A stretch of 30,520 bases of DNA, from IMG/VR virus record IMGVR_UViG_3300042307_000633, positions 1 through 30,520 of that record; one strand, given 5' to 3'. The DNA comes from a virus. The position numbers and the translations under genes are program-made. Shown here piece after piece: positions 20,971-28,376 of this stretch. How positions within the stretch are numbered: position 1 is the stretch's first letter; every line of letters starts with the position of its first letter. A model generated the notes under the pieces. It was given only the letters and a program-made list of their open reading frames with translations, was not told the origin of the DNA and did not search any database.

Positions 20971-20973
20971 ATT

Positions 20974-21711
20974 ATGAAGAAAATAAGAATTAAAAACAGA
21001 TATGGAACGGTTCCAAATGCGCTATTAAACAGCGATCAAATATCGTTTAAAGCCAAGGGCATCTATGCTTACATACAATCAAAACCGGATGATTGGGATT
21101 TTTCTGTGGAACGAATTTCAAGCCAAGTAAAAGAAGGAAAACCAAGCATTGCAGCTGCACTAAAAGAGTTAGAAAATGCAGGTTATTTGACACGAATCCG
21201 GTACCAAGCAGATTTTGGATATTGGGTTACAGACTATGTACTGCATGAATTTCCTATAAAGGAATCCCTACATACAGGAATTCCTATGCAGGAAAATCCT
21301 ATAGCAGGAAAACCATCAAATAATAGTAATAAAGATTTAAGTAATAAAGAGTATATACATAATAATATAAGTAAGAAAGATAAGGACATTGGACAAATTT
21401 TGTCTAATAGAGATCTGATTTTTCAAAAATGGTTCGACTATAAAAAAGAGAAAAAACAATCTTATAAACCTATTGGAAAACAGGCATTAATTAAAACATG
21501 GGAATCGGCCACAGATGATCAATTAGAAAAAGCCATTGATCATTCAATATCCAATAATTGGAATGGAATTTTTGCTAAAAAAGAAGAAATTAATAATATT
21601 ACAAAAGGCAAGCATCAAACCAATTTAGAAAACATAGAATTAGCACGACAACAAATCCAAAAACTACATGAAAACGGAACTTATAAAAATCCATTCGCAA
21701 TCGGCGATTAA
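20974..21711 (+). CDS. Helix-turn-helix replication protein
   Basis: A 245-aa protein of the type annotated as helix-turn-helix or replisome-organiser protein in Bacteroidetes phages. Residues about 1-95 form a winged-helix: RYGTVPNALLNSDQISFKAKG, YIQSKPDDWDFSVERI, KPSIAAALKELENAGYLTRI. A polar, Asn/Ser/Lys-rich linker follows (about 105-145), then a DnaD-like C-terminal segment with FQKWFDYKKEKK and AIDHSISNNWNGIFA. I choose ATG 20974; the in-frame TTG 20956 and ATG 20959 lie inside the terminator arm of the leader. It likely binds the origin and recruits the host helicase machinery. The next gene overlaps by 44 nt. Confidence 0.82.
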   Translation: MKKIRIKNRYGTVPNALLNSDQISFKAKGIYAYIQSKPDDWDFSVERISSQVKEGKPSIAAALKELENAGYLTRIRYQADFGYWVTDYVLHEFPIKESLHTGIPMQENPIAGKPSNNSNKDLSNKEYIHNNISKKDKDIGQILSNRDLIFQKWFDYKKEKKQSYKPIGKQALIKTWESATDDQLEKAIDHSISNNWNGIFAKKEEINNITKGKHQTNLENIELARQQIQKLHENGTYKNPFAIGD

Positions 21712-22405
21712 CATCAGCAATCTGCAAAACAAAATAGTACAAGCACAGGCATCTACAAAATTGATGCTAATGCTACCAAGTGAAAAAACAGATTTAGCCA
21801 CACAGATCTGGGCCATTGCAAAAATGAAATTATCATTAAGATCAGAAAATCAAAATGAGGACATGGCGCAAATAGTTATTTTAACTGATGATCTGGAATT
21901 GTTTGGAAATCTAACAAAAGATGAAATTATGATCGGTTTAAAAATGGGGTTAAACGGTGAATTTTTAAATAAAGATCAGCAGGTATTTTTTAATTCATCC
22001 AATTTTGTGCAATGGATCCGGAAATACATAGAACGCAAACAGGTTGAATTGGCAGAACTTGCAAAGTTGCCAAAAATGGAAACTATTAAACCGGTACCAT
22101 CAGATCAAGAATTAAAAATAATGGCCATAAATAATGCCAATGATCATGCAGATCTGATGGTTAAAATGGGCAAAGATTTTAAATGGATTGCCGGTGGGTT
22201 GTATCAGCTTTATGATGATTTGGTAAAATTTGGTCTTTATGAATGTCCAGAATCGGATAAAAATCGTATCAAATCAAAAAATTATATATCATCTTTAAGT
22301 GAAGTGGAACTTGATGCGACATATAAAAGCGCATATTATAAAGAATTTATCCAATCCATGGTTAATATGGATGTCAGATTTGATCAAAATGGTCAATTAT
22401 TTTAA
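21668..22405 (+). CDS. Uncharacterised replication-region protein
   Basis: A 245-aa helical protein overlapping the HTH gene by 44 nt. The N-terminal 35 residues may not all be used, since ATG 21764 is in frame; the long overlap makes the true start uncertain. Conserved-looking parts are LATQIWAIAKMKLSLRS, TKDEIMIGLKMGLNGEFL and FNSSNFVQWIRKYIERK. No Walker A motif, so not an AAA+ loader. Coupling to the HTH protein suggests a helicase-loading or replication partner, by inference only. Confidence 0.72.
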   Translation: MKTELIKIHSQSAINISNLQNKIVQAQASTKLMLMLPSEKTDLATQIWAIAKMKLSLRSENQNEDMAQIVILTDDLELFGNLTKDEIMIGLKMGLNGEFLNKDQQVFFNSSNFVQWIRKYIERKQVELAELAKLPKMETIKPVPSDQELKIMAINNANDHADLMVKMGKDFKWIAGGLYQLYDDLVKFGLYECPESDKNRIKSKNYISSLSEVELDATYKSAYYKEFIQSMVNMDVRFDQNGQLF

Positions 22406-22421
22406 ACTAAAACCCTAATCA

Positions 22422-22613
22422 ATGAAAAAAGTTATCAGCATTATTGCCATTACAGGCATTATTTATTTTTTATATCCTAAAAATGAACCTGTTAAAGCAG
22501 TAAATTTCAAACCAAATAGAGATTTTGGGATCATTACGCATGAGGATATTTACATCGATAATATGGAAAAAGGTAAATACACAAAACATGGTAGGTTAAT
22601 TACTAAAGATTAA
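22422..22613 (+). CDS. 63-aa membrane-anchored or secreted protein
   Basis: MKK followed by a hydrophobic segment (about 4-18, VISIIAITGIIYFLY), then a polar C-terminal 44 residues with Lys and Asp. Reads as an N-terminally anchored protein with a periplasmic domain, or a signal peptide. The start context CTAATCA-ATGA is shared with gene 24030. Function unknown. Confidence 0.65.
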   Translation: MKKVISIIAITGIIYFLYPKNEPVKAVNFKPNRDFGIITHEDIYIDNMEKGKYTKHGRLITKD

Positions 22614-22617
22614 GATT

Positions 22618-22782
22618 ATGAAAATAACAGCAACAAAAGTTAAAAGAATATTAATAGAAAAATATGGATGGGGAACTATGCAAAAATTGGATGATCCTAT
22701 TTATACTGAATTAATAAAAGATACAATGCATATAATTAATGAAATTTTAGTTTCACAAGGTCAAAAACAATTTATAAAGTAA
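22618..22782 (+). CDS. 54-aa uncharacterised protein
   Basis: Translates as MKITATKVKRILIEKYGWG through a helical acidic centre to KQFIK. It starts 4 nt after the preceding stop and its TAA overlaps the next ATG (TAATG), so it fills exactly the space between two genes on the same strand. Helical, basic N-terminus; no family recognised. Confidence 0.65.
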   Translation: MKITATKVKRILIEKYGWGTMQKLDDPIYTELIKDTMHIINEILVSQGQKQFIK

Positions 22783-23000
22783 TGAAAACTAAACAAACAG
22801 CAGTAGAATGGTTATATAATAGATTTCTTTTTGCAGGATATGCAATACCTACTGAATGGAAAGAACAAGCCAAACAAATGGAGAAAGAGCAAATAAAAGA
22901 TGCATTTACTGATGGATGTATTGGAGAATTGTATGAGTTAAATGCTTATTATACATCAGAAAAATATTACAACGAAACCTATAAACAACAAGACAATTAA
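22782..23000 (+). CDS. 72-aa conserved phage hypothetical protein
   Basis: Pattern KQTAVEWLYNRFLF, then EWKEQAKQMEKEQIKDAFTDG, ends polar and Tyr-rich. This plan (T-A-V-E-W-L, later QAK-x-MEKEQI-x-DA-x-x-DG) occurs in many small unnamed phage proteins as I recall. Function unknown. After its stop there is a 137-nt gap. Confidence 0.72.
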   Translation: MKTKQTAVEWLYNRFLFAGYAIPTEWKEQAKQMEKEQIKDAFTDGCIGELYELNAYYTSEKYYNETYKQQDN

Positions 23001-23052
23001 CAATTATACGGTAAAATGTAAAACATAATTAATGTTATATGTCGGGAAAATT

Positions 23053-23085
23053 CATCATTAATGACACAATTGACACATAATGATG
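23053..23085. repeat. Inverted repeat enclosing a direct repeat
   Basis: CATCATTA (23053-23060) pairs perfectly with TAATGATG (23078-23085). Between them TGACACA occurs twice (23062-23068, 23071-23077). This is the main structure in the 137-nt gap at 23001-23137, in which I see no TAnnTTTG box. It could be an operator or a leader hairpin. Confidence 0.5.
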
Positions 23086-23137
23086 GAAAAAAGTAAAAGA
23101 AACATTTAACAAATCGAAATTTAACAATTAACAAAGT

Positions 23138-23242
23138 ATGGAAAATCAAGGTAAAAAAACATCATCAGCCGATTTAAGCGCTGAAATTAATTTTTGGTCT
23201 ATATTGGCCATTTCAATAGTTTTAATCTATTTGGCAATATGA
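23138..23242 (+). CDS. 34-aa membrane protein
   Basis: Translates as MENQGKKTSSADLSAEIN followed by a hydrophobic end (FWSILAISIVLIYLAI). Its TGA overlaps the next ATG at 23239 (ATGA), and it follows an A-rich leader. A single-pass protein with a short polar N-terminus. Function unknown. Confidence 0.55.
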   Translation: MENQGKKTSSADLSAEINFWSILAISIVLIYLAI

Positions 23243-23409
23243 ATAAGATCATACATCCGTTTTTTGTTGTTTTATGTACAGCTATAATAATTGTAATAAC
23301 TGCAATAGTTTTAGCTATGGATGTTCCAAAGGCTAAAAAAAAAATCGTGGATTCAGAAATCTATGATCATGCCGGATTTATTAAATTCATGGATAAGCAT
23401 AAACCATAA
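23239..23409 (+). CDS. 56-aa membrane protein
   Basis: Starts MNKIIHPFFVVLC with a hydrophobic stretch to about residue 27 (VVLCTAIIIVITAIVLAM), then a polar, Lys-rich end. The upstream in-frame extension to 23194 would overlap the 34-aa gene fully, so ATG 23239 with its ATGA overlap is preferred. Paired with the preceding gene; two tandem small membrane proteins suggest a joint role such as membrane disruption or exclusion, unproven. Confidence 0.6.
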   Translation: MNKIIHPFFVVLCTAIIIVITAIVLAMDVPKAKKKIVDSEIYDHAGFIKFMDKHKP

Positions 23410-23414
23410 TCAAC

Positions 23415-23828
23415 ATGAAAAAAGAAGAACATCACCTGCAAGTAATTCTATGTCAGTATCTTGATTGGAATGGCTATGATTTCTTTAGCATTCCAAACGG
23501 TGGTTTAAGACATCCAAGGGTAGGTAGAGCATTAAATGCCGAAGGATTAAAAGCCGGTGCAGCTGATTTGTTTATCGTTTTGGCTAATAACACACACCAT
23601 GGCCTGTTCATTGAAGTTAAGTTTGCAGATGGTAAGCAACAGCCAAACCAAAAAAGATTTCAATCAATGGTCGAACACCATGGATATTGCTACAAAATAG
23701 TCAGATCATTGGATGATTTAATTGATGTTTTAAGGATCTATAAATCAGATCCAATCATTGATCAATATAATGCCGGTTACAGATCTGGATTCATGGATGG
23801 TAAGCTACAGGAACAGATATTAAGATGA
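23415..23828 (+). CDS. VRR-NUC domain nuclease
   Basis: A 137-aa nuclease of the PD-(D/E)xK superfamily, VRR-NUC type. Motifs: Glu4/Glu5 at the first helix, FFSIPNGGLRHPRVGRAL, GLKAGAADLFI with Asp51, LFIEVKFADG with Glu67 and Lys69, and QQPNQKRF. Stand-alone phage VRR-NUC proteins are proposed to process branched DNA such as Holliday junctions before packaging. A 35-residue C-terminal tail follows the core. Its stop overlaps the next start by 4 nt. Confidence 0.9.
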   Translation: MKKEEHHLQVILCQYLDWNGYDFFSIPNGGLRHPRVGRALNAEGLKAGAADLFIVLANNTHHGLFIEVKFADGKQQPNQKRFQSMVEHHGYCYKIVRSLDDLIDVLRIYKSDPIIDQYNAGYRSGFMDGKLQEQILR

Positions 23829-24061
23829 AATCTAATTATCAAGCTGCATGGGATTGGGGCCATCAATACTTATTATCCAATGAATCCATAGATATTCAGC
23901 TAACAGGTTGGGAATACATTACCAATTCACGAATATTTGTAGCAGTTACCATGGATCGTTTAAACAGCCATTGCCCACAGGATCGAAAGATGGCATTTAT
24001 CAGATTACAAAAATTTAAAAACCTAATCAATGAGTTACGACAAAAAGAAAAACAAAATTAG
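23825..24061 (+). CDS. Uncharacterised small protein
   Basis: A 78-aa protein with WDWGHQYLLSNESIDIQLTGWEYI and a final helical DRKMAFIRLQKFKNLINELRQKEK. No family recognised. Overlaps the nuclease by 4 nt and the following gene by 32 nt. Confidence 0.65.
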   Translation: MKSNYQAAWDWGHQYLLSNESIDIQLTGWEYITNSRIFVAVTMDRLNSHCPQDRKMAFIRLQKFKNLINELRQKEKQN

Positions 24062-24416
24062 ACAATTGACCTATTTTGCATTATGCCAAAATCTGCTTGA
24101 TTTTATTGATGGTGGATGGATCGGGCATCCGGCCAATAAACAGTCTGTTAAATCAGCTACAAACCATCTGATTAAAGAATTAGAAAGGGCAAACAAAACA
24201 TTATTTCCACCGGAAAAATCAGGTGATGAATTATTACAGGCATTAGACACATTCCAAAATGCTTGTACTGCCATGGAATCTTTTTTTATTCTGGGAATGG
24301 AAATGGATACAATGGATCAAATTCATAAGGATTCATTAAATACGCATATAAATATTTTGCTAAAATCATACGGTGTAGATTGTTGGGAGAAACCTATGTC
24401 AAACCTATGGAAATAG
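24030..24416 (+). CDS. Uncharacterised protein, last early gene
   Basis: A 128-aa helical protein (RQLTYFALCQNLLDFIDGGWIGHP, KSATNHLIKELERANKTLF, GDELLQALDTFQNACTAMESFF). No family recognised. The ATG overlaps the previous gene by 32 nt but has the CTAATCA-ATGA context also seen at 22411-22425, which supports it. A -7 box follows 5 nt after its stop, so this ends the early block. Confidence 0.68.
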   Translation: MSYDKKKNKIRQLTYFALCQNLLDFIDGGWIGHPANKQSVKSATNHLIKELERANKTLFPPEKSGDELLQALDTFQNACTAMESFFILGMEMDTMDQIHKDSLNTHINILLKSYGVDCWEKPMSNLWK

Positions 24417-24420
24417 TTTT

Positions 24421-24428
24421 TACATTTG
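24421..24428 (+). promoter_or_regulatory. -7 box of packaging/head operon
   Basis: TACATTTG matches TAnnTTTG, with the transcript expected to start near 24434. A 6-bp hairpin, GCTGTT (24433-24438) with AACAGC (24450-24455), would sit at the very 5' end of the message, 36 nt before the ATG at 24492. Confidence 0.6.
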
Positions 24429-24491
24429 TATGGCTGTTGGGTGAGGAATAACAGCAGGTACAAAAGCACTTATTAACCTAAACAATATAAT

Positions 24492-24710
24492 ATGAATTAC
24501 AATGATCAGCCAGATATGGTGAATAAACCACCACATTATCAGACTATAACAGGGCCACAGCCTATTGATATAATAGAACAATTCAATTTATCTTTTCATA
24601 CCGGTAATGCCATTAAGTACATTTTAAGATCAGGCAGGAAAGGTAATGAAAGAGAGGATTTAGAAAAAGCCATTTGGTATTTAAAAAGACACATAAATAA
24701 TAAATTATGA
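24492..24710 (+). CDS. DUF3310 protein
   Basis: A 72-aa protein matching the DUF3310 (SaV-like) family: VNKPPHYQ, PIDIIEQF, GNAIKYILRSGRKGNEREDLEKAIWYLKRHI in the known order. The family is widespread in phages, with an unsettled role; it is often seen with nucleotide metabolism genes. It has its own promoter and a 5' hairpin and is first in the packaging operon. Its stop overlaps the next start as ATGA. Confidence 0.88.
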   Translation: MNYNDQPDMVNKPPHYQTITGPQPIDIIEQFNLSFHTGNAIKYILRSGRKGNEREDLEKAIWYLKRHINNKL

Positions 24711-24850
24711 CATATTTCGGAATTAAAACAACAAGGCACACTATAGAAGTTTTGCCATCAATTCGCATTAATCTGCCTAAAAAGAACAGAAATGATGTAT
24801 TAATCTTTTCATGGATTATATGGGAGTTTGTAATTGGTTTTGATCATTGA
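24707..24850 (+). CDS. 47-aa uncharacterised protein
   Basis: Translates as MTYFGIKTTRHTIEVLPSIR with a hydrophobic C-terminal stretch VLIFSWIIWEFVIGF. ATGA overlap with DUF3310 and a 1-nt overlap with the next ATG support it. Possibly membrane-associated. No family recognised. Confidence 0.6.
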   Translation: MTYFGIKTTRHTIEVLPSIRINLPKKNRNDVLIFSWIIWEFVIGFDH

Positions 24851-24948
24851 TGGATATTCTGATCATAGAATCAATCTTTTTTGGTGGCATATTATTTGCA
24901 TTTATAATATTTATGATTTACATGATCATAGATGAAAAGAATAAATAA
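24850..24948 (+). CDS. 32-aa membrane protein
   Basis: MDILIIESIFFGGILFAFII followed by FMIYMIIDEKNK: one membrane segment spanning most of the protein, with an acidic/basic end. The ATG shares a base with the preceding stop (TGATG) and its TAA overlaps the next ATG (TAATG). Function unknown. Confidence 0.6.
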   Translation: MDILIIESIFFGGILFAFIIFMIYMIIDEKNK

Positions 24949-25451
24949 TGATTGAGGAAGTAAACATTAAGCTAATTATCCCTAATCCATCCAATCCAAG
25001 GATTATTAAGGATACCAAATTTGCTAAATTGGTGAAATCCATAAAGGATTTTCCCGAAATGTTAGCGCTACGGCCCATCGTTGTAGATGAATATATGATC
25101 GTGTTGGGTGGTAATATGCGATTAAAAGCCTGCATTGAAGCCGGATTAAAAAGGGTGCCGGTTATTAAAGCATCCATGTTAACAGCTGATCAGCAAAAAG
25201 AATTTATAATTAAAGATAATGTTGGTTATGGTGAATGGGATTGGGATATATTAGCAAACCAATGGGATGAACACCTGTTAAATGATTGGGGGTTAGATGT
25301 GCCGGTGTTTGAACCGACATTGGAACCGGAACCAGAGGAATCACCGGTGGATCTATTTTTAGTTGAGTTGACATTTAACGATGAAGAATCAAGGCAGAAA
25401 GCATACACAGAATTGATTGAAAAGGGTTATAATGTAAGATTAAGCAAATGA
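24948..25451 (+). CDS. ParB/sulfiredoxin-like domain protein
   Basis: A 167-aa protein. Residues 5-75 form a ParB N-terminal-like domain: IIPNPSNPRIIKD, a helix KFAKLVKSIKDF, RPIVVDEYMIVLGGNMRLKACIEAG and VPVI. The phage version usually lies beside terminase genes, often next to or fused with a DNA methylase, and is proposed to act in DNA modification or packaging. Residues 110-138 are Glu/Pro-rich and acidic; the end has a short alpha/beta part (LVELTFNDEESRQKAYTELI). No methylase is present here. Its stop overlaps the next start by 4 nt. Confidence 0.87.
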   Translation: MIEEVNIKLIIPNPSNPRIIKDTKFAKLVKSIKDFPEMLALRPIVVDEYMIVLGGNMRLKACIEAGLKRVPVIKASMLTADQQKEFIIKDNVGYGEWDWDILANQWDEHLLNDWGLDVPVFEPTLEPEPEESPVDLFLVELTFNDEESRQKAYTELIEKGYNVRLSK

Positions 25452-25810
25452 GGAGGCCAAAGGCAACAGCAGGGAATAAAAAACGAATGATCCAAGCATT
25501 GGAAAAATCGTTGGGGATCGTAACTACAGCTGCAAAGTTGGTCGGTATTGAACGCACAACACATTACCTATGGATGAATACAGATCCGGTGTATAAACAA
25601 CAGGTAGAGGAAATAAATGATATTGCATTAGATCTGTCAGAAACCAAATTGCACAGCCAGATTATGAAAGAAAACATAGTGGCGATCATATTCCATTTAA
25701 AAACAAAAGGTAAGGGCAGAGGATATGTGGAGAGAACAGAAATCAAACACGAAACAGGTGTAGAATCATCAATCATCGAATGGACACCGGCAAAGATCGA
25801 AAACGAGTAG
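25448..25810 (+). CDS. terS: Terminase small subunit
   Basis: A 120-aa DNA-recognition subunit of the packaging motor. The N-terminus is basic with a helix-turn-helix (KKRMIQALEKSLGIVTTAAKLVGIERTTHYLWMN), followed by a helical oligomerisation part (QQVEEINDIALDLSETKLHSQI) and a terminal polar segment. The HTH of this kind, followed directly by TerL with a 31-nt overlap, makes the call good. Starts within the ParB-like stop (ATGA). Confidence 0.85.
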   Translation: MRRPKATAGNKKRMIQALEKSLGIVTTAAKLVGIERTTHYLWMNTDPVYKQQVEEINDIALDLSETKLHSQIMKENIVAIIFHLKTKGKGRGYVERTEIKHETGVESSIIEWTPAKIENE

Positions 25811-26964
25811 TACAGGAATGCAATGTACAATTTTACCAAACATTAAACAGCAAGGCAAGAATCAAGGTACATCAAGGTGGCACCAGATCCGGTAAAACCT
25901 ATGCGATATGTCAATACCTAATCTACAAGCTAACAAGCACTAAAAAACCATTAGTGGTCAGTATTGTGCGCAAGACATTGCCGGCCATCAAAGGATCAGT
26001 CCAAAGGGATTTCATGGAAATTCTTGATAAGTTGGGAATCTTATTTTTAGGCAATCACAACAAATCCGAAAACACATATTCATTTGGCCATCATACAGTG
26101 GAGTTTTTATCCGTAGATGAACCACAAAAAATCAGGGGCCGGAAACGTAATATTTGCTATATCAATGAGGGCAATGAGTTAGACTACGAAGACTACAGAC
26201 AGTTATTAATGAGGACAGAGGATGAAATGATTATAGATTTTAACCCATCAGATCCCATACATTGGATATATGATCAGGTTATAGATCGTGAGGATTGCGA
26301 AACATGGATCACCACATATTTAGATAATAAGTTTTTACCTGCTGAATTGGTAGCAGAAATAGAAAGATTAAAGGAAAGGGATCCAGATTATTGGCGAGTG
26401 TATGGCGAAGGCAAAAGGGCAGTATTTTCCGAAAGGCAGATATTTCCTAAATGGGAACAGATTCCAAAAGATAATTTCCCAGAGTTTGATGAAATATTTT
26501 ATGGATTGGATTTTGGATATGCACAGGATCCTACAGCTATTGTGCAGATAGCCAAAGTAAAAGATCGGTTATATTTGCATGAGGTTTGCTATAAAAAGGG
26601 GATGACAAACAGGGATATTGCAGAGTTTATAAAGTCCAATGGCTATGATCAGGATCTATTTTATTGCGATTCAGCAGAGCCGAAATCAATTGAGGAATTA
26701 AGGCAAATGGATATTTTAGCTAAAGGGGCAGTAAAAGGCACAGGATCCATAAACGCAGGAATTAGTTTACTAAAGGAATTTGAGGTTTATTATAGCTTTG
26801 AAAGCAAGAATTTACACAATGAATTTCAATTCTATTTTTGGGAACAGCTTAAAGATGGAACCATTATCAATAAACCCATTGACAAGCAGAACCATTTAAT
26901 GGATGCAATCCGGTATGGGGTTTACTCAAAGTATAAAAATAGGAATGATTTTTTTGTAATTTAA
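25780..26964 (+). CDS. terL: Terminase large subunit
   Basis: A 394-aa packaging ATPase-nuclease of the Terminase_3 family. Walker A is GGTRSGKT (residues 33-40), Walker B with its catalytic Glu is ICYINEG (125-131, Glu130), and a coupling-like motif is IIDFNPSD (151-158). The RNase H-type nuclease acids are Asp244 in GLDFGYAQDP, Asp297 in YCDSAE and Asp375 in HLMDAIRYG. Length is slightly short but complete. The start ATG overlaps TerS by 31 nt; the first 15 residues are polar and may not all be needed. The small size does not reveal whether packaging is cos or pac. Confidence 0.95.
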   Translation: MDTGKDRKRVVQECNVQFYQTLNSKARIKVHQGGTRSGKTYAICQYLIYKLTSTKKPLVVSIVRKTLPAIKGSVQRDFMEILDKLGILFLGNHNKSENTYSFGHHTVEFLSVDEPQKIRGRKRNICYINEGNELDYEDYRQLLMRTEDEMIIDFNPSDPIHWIYDQVIDREDCETWITTYLDNKFLPAELVAEIERLKERDPDYWRVYGEGKRAVFSERQIFPKWEQIPKDNFPEFDEIFYGLDFGYAQDPTAIVQIAKVKDRLYLHEVCYKKGMTNRDIAEFIKSNGYDQDLFYCDSAEPKSIEELRQMDILAKGAVKGTGSINAGISLLKEFEVYYSFESKNLHNEFQFYFWEQLKDGTIINKPIDKQNHLMDAIRYGVYSKYKNRNDFFVI

Positions 26965-26969
26965 TTGAT

Positions 26970-26977
26970 TATTTTTG
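26970..26977 (+). promoter_or_regulatory. -7 box before portal gene
   Basis: TATTTTTG matches TAnnTTTG, in a 31-nt gap, 18 nt before the ATG at 26996. Expected leader about 12 nt. Confidence 0.5.
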
Positions 26978-26995
26978 ACAAAAAAAAGCGATAAC

Positions 26996-28375
26996 ATGGC
27001 AGGCATAGTAGATACATTTAGACAATCAATCATCAAGGCTTTAGGGGGAACAGATCCGGCATATAATAAATTATTGTACCAATGGTTAGGCACAAGTATT
27101 ATTATGCAAGAGGAAAATGATCAATCATTTATCGTTAATGGATACCAAAGAAATGCCACCGTATATTCTATTATTAACCTGATAACCAAGGCAGCTACCA
27201 CAATACCTTTTCAGATCTATGAAGTAAATGACAAAGGTACAGCCAAGCAATATAAAGCCATGACATCTGGAATTATGGATGGTGGCGCAATGTATAAAGC
27301 TAATGTGTTACGCAAAAGAGCATTTACACAGATCACAGATAGTCCATTAGAAGCATTATTGACAAGGCCAAATCCGGAGCAATCATTTAGCACATTTTTG
27401 CAGGAATTGATTGCATTCGGTAAACTAACCGGCAACAGATACATTTATGGGATTAAGCCAACAAGTGGCCCAAACCAAGGTAAATTTGGTCAGCTATATG
27501 TTTTGCCAAGTCAATTGGTGGAAATCGTTTCACAAGGGGTTTTAGATCCAATTAGTGGATACAGGATCCGGTATAATGCCACACAGGAAATTGATCCAGA
27601 GGACATTTGCCACATCAAAGATTTTAATCCGGATTACAACAGCGCAGGATCTAACTTATATGGTCAATCACCATTGCGTGCAGGTTTACGGGTATTAACG
27701 GCAAACAATGAAGCTGTAACAACAGGTGTAAAATATCTGCAAAATCAGACATCAAGGGGAATGCTAATTGATAAGGAAGGAACCATAAACCAAGTGCAAG
27801 CACAGGCATTAAAGGACAATTTTAGAAAACAATATCAGGGTACTAATAATGCCGGTGATGTGATCGTATCATCAAAGGATTTATCATGGGTAAATTTCGG
27901 ATTAAGTGCAGCAGATTTATCATTAATTGAGCAGTACAATGGAACCGTAAAGGATCTATGTAACATTTACAATATTCCGGTGCAATTGCTTAATAATACC
28001 GATTCATCTACCTATAACAATATGAAGGAGGCCAAAAAGGCCATGTATCAAAATGCTGTAATTCCAGAATTAATTAAAATTAGGGATGAATTGAATAGGT
28101 GGTTAGTGCCACAATTTGGGGCCAATCTGTATTTAGATTTCGATTTCACTATGATTAGTGAGATGCAAGAAGAAGTGGATAAGTTGGTATCACAGTTAGC
28201 ATCGGCATGGTGGATTACACCAAATGAGAAAAGGGATGCCATGAACTATGGCAAAGATGAAGTAAATGCCTACATGAATGACTATTTTATCCCAACATCA
28301 TTAGCGCCACAGAATGTTAGTATAGATGCGTTGGAGAATCCAAAGGCATTAGACATTGATTATGATCTAAAATAA
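26996..28375 (+). CDS. HK97-type portal protein
   Basis: A 459-aa portal subunit that forms the dodecameric DNA gateway in the capsid. HK97-portal features: NGYQRNATVYSIINLITKA near 40-58, LLTRPNPEQSFSTFLQELI, TGNRYIYGI, LYVLPSQLVEIV, YRIRY, DPEDICHIKDFNPD, GQSPLRAGLRVL, GVKYLQNQTSRGML, and the C-terminal stem LIEQYNGTVKDLCNIYNIP with SSTYNNMKEAKKAMYQNAVIP. The ATG at 26996 is chosen: an upstream in-frame TTG at 26975 overlaps the -7 box and would be a poor start. One nt separates it from the MuF gene. Confidence 0.94.
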   Translation: MAGIVDTFRQSIIKALGGTDPAYNKLLYQWLGTSIIMQEENDQSFIVNGYQRNATVYSIINLITKAATTIPFQIYEVNDKGTAKQYKAMTSGIMDGGAMYKANVLRKRAFTQITDSPLEALLTRPNPEQSFSTFLQELIAFGKLTGNRYIYGIKPTSGPNQGKFGQLYVLPSQLVEIVSQGVLDPISGYRIRYNATQEIDPEDICHIKDFNPDYNSAGSNLYGQSPLRAGLRVLTANNEAVTTGVKYLQNQTSRGMLIDKEGTINQVQAQALKDNFRKQYQGTNNAGDVIVSSKDLSWVNFGLSAADLSLIEQYNGTVKDLCNIYNIPVQLLNNTDSSTYNNMKEAKKAMYQNAVIPELIKIRDELNRWLVPQFGANLYLDFDFTMISEMQEEVDKLVSQLASAWWITPNEKRDAMNYGKDEVNAYMNDYFIPTSLAPQNVSIDALENPKALDIDYDLK

Positions 28376-28376
28376 T

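Noticed and set aside
20956-20973. Earlier starts (TTG 20956, ATG 20959) for the HTH replication protein
   Set aside because: They lie in the right arm and U-tract of the leader hairpin; ATG 20974 with MKKIRIKNRYG begins the domain.
23194-23238. Upstream extension of the 56-aa membrane protein
   Set aside because: It overlaps the 34-aa gene entirely, while ATG 23239 gives the common ATGA coupling and a normal membrane protein start.
23860-23890. DnaA-box-like TTATCCA near 23871
   Set aside because: A single imperfect match inside a coding region, no cluster.
26975-26995. N-terminal extension of the portal from TTG
   Set aside because: The TTG lies within the -7 box; the ATG at 26996 is at the usual distance from it and starts the conserved part.
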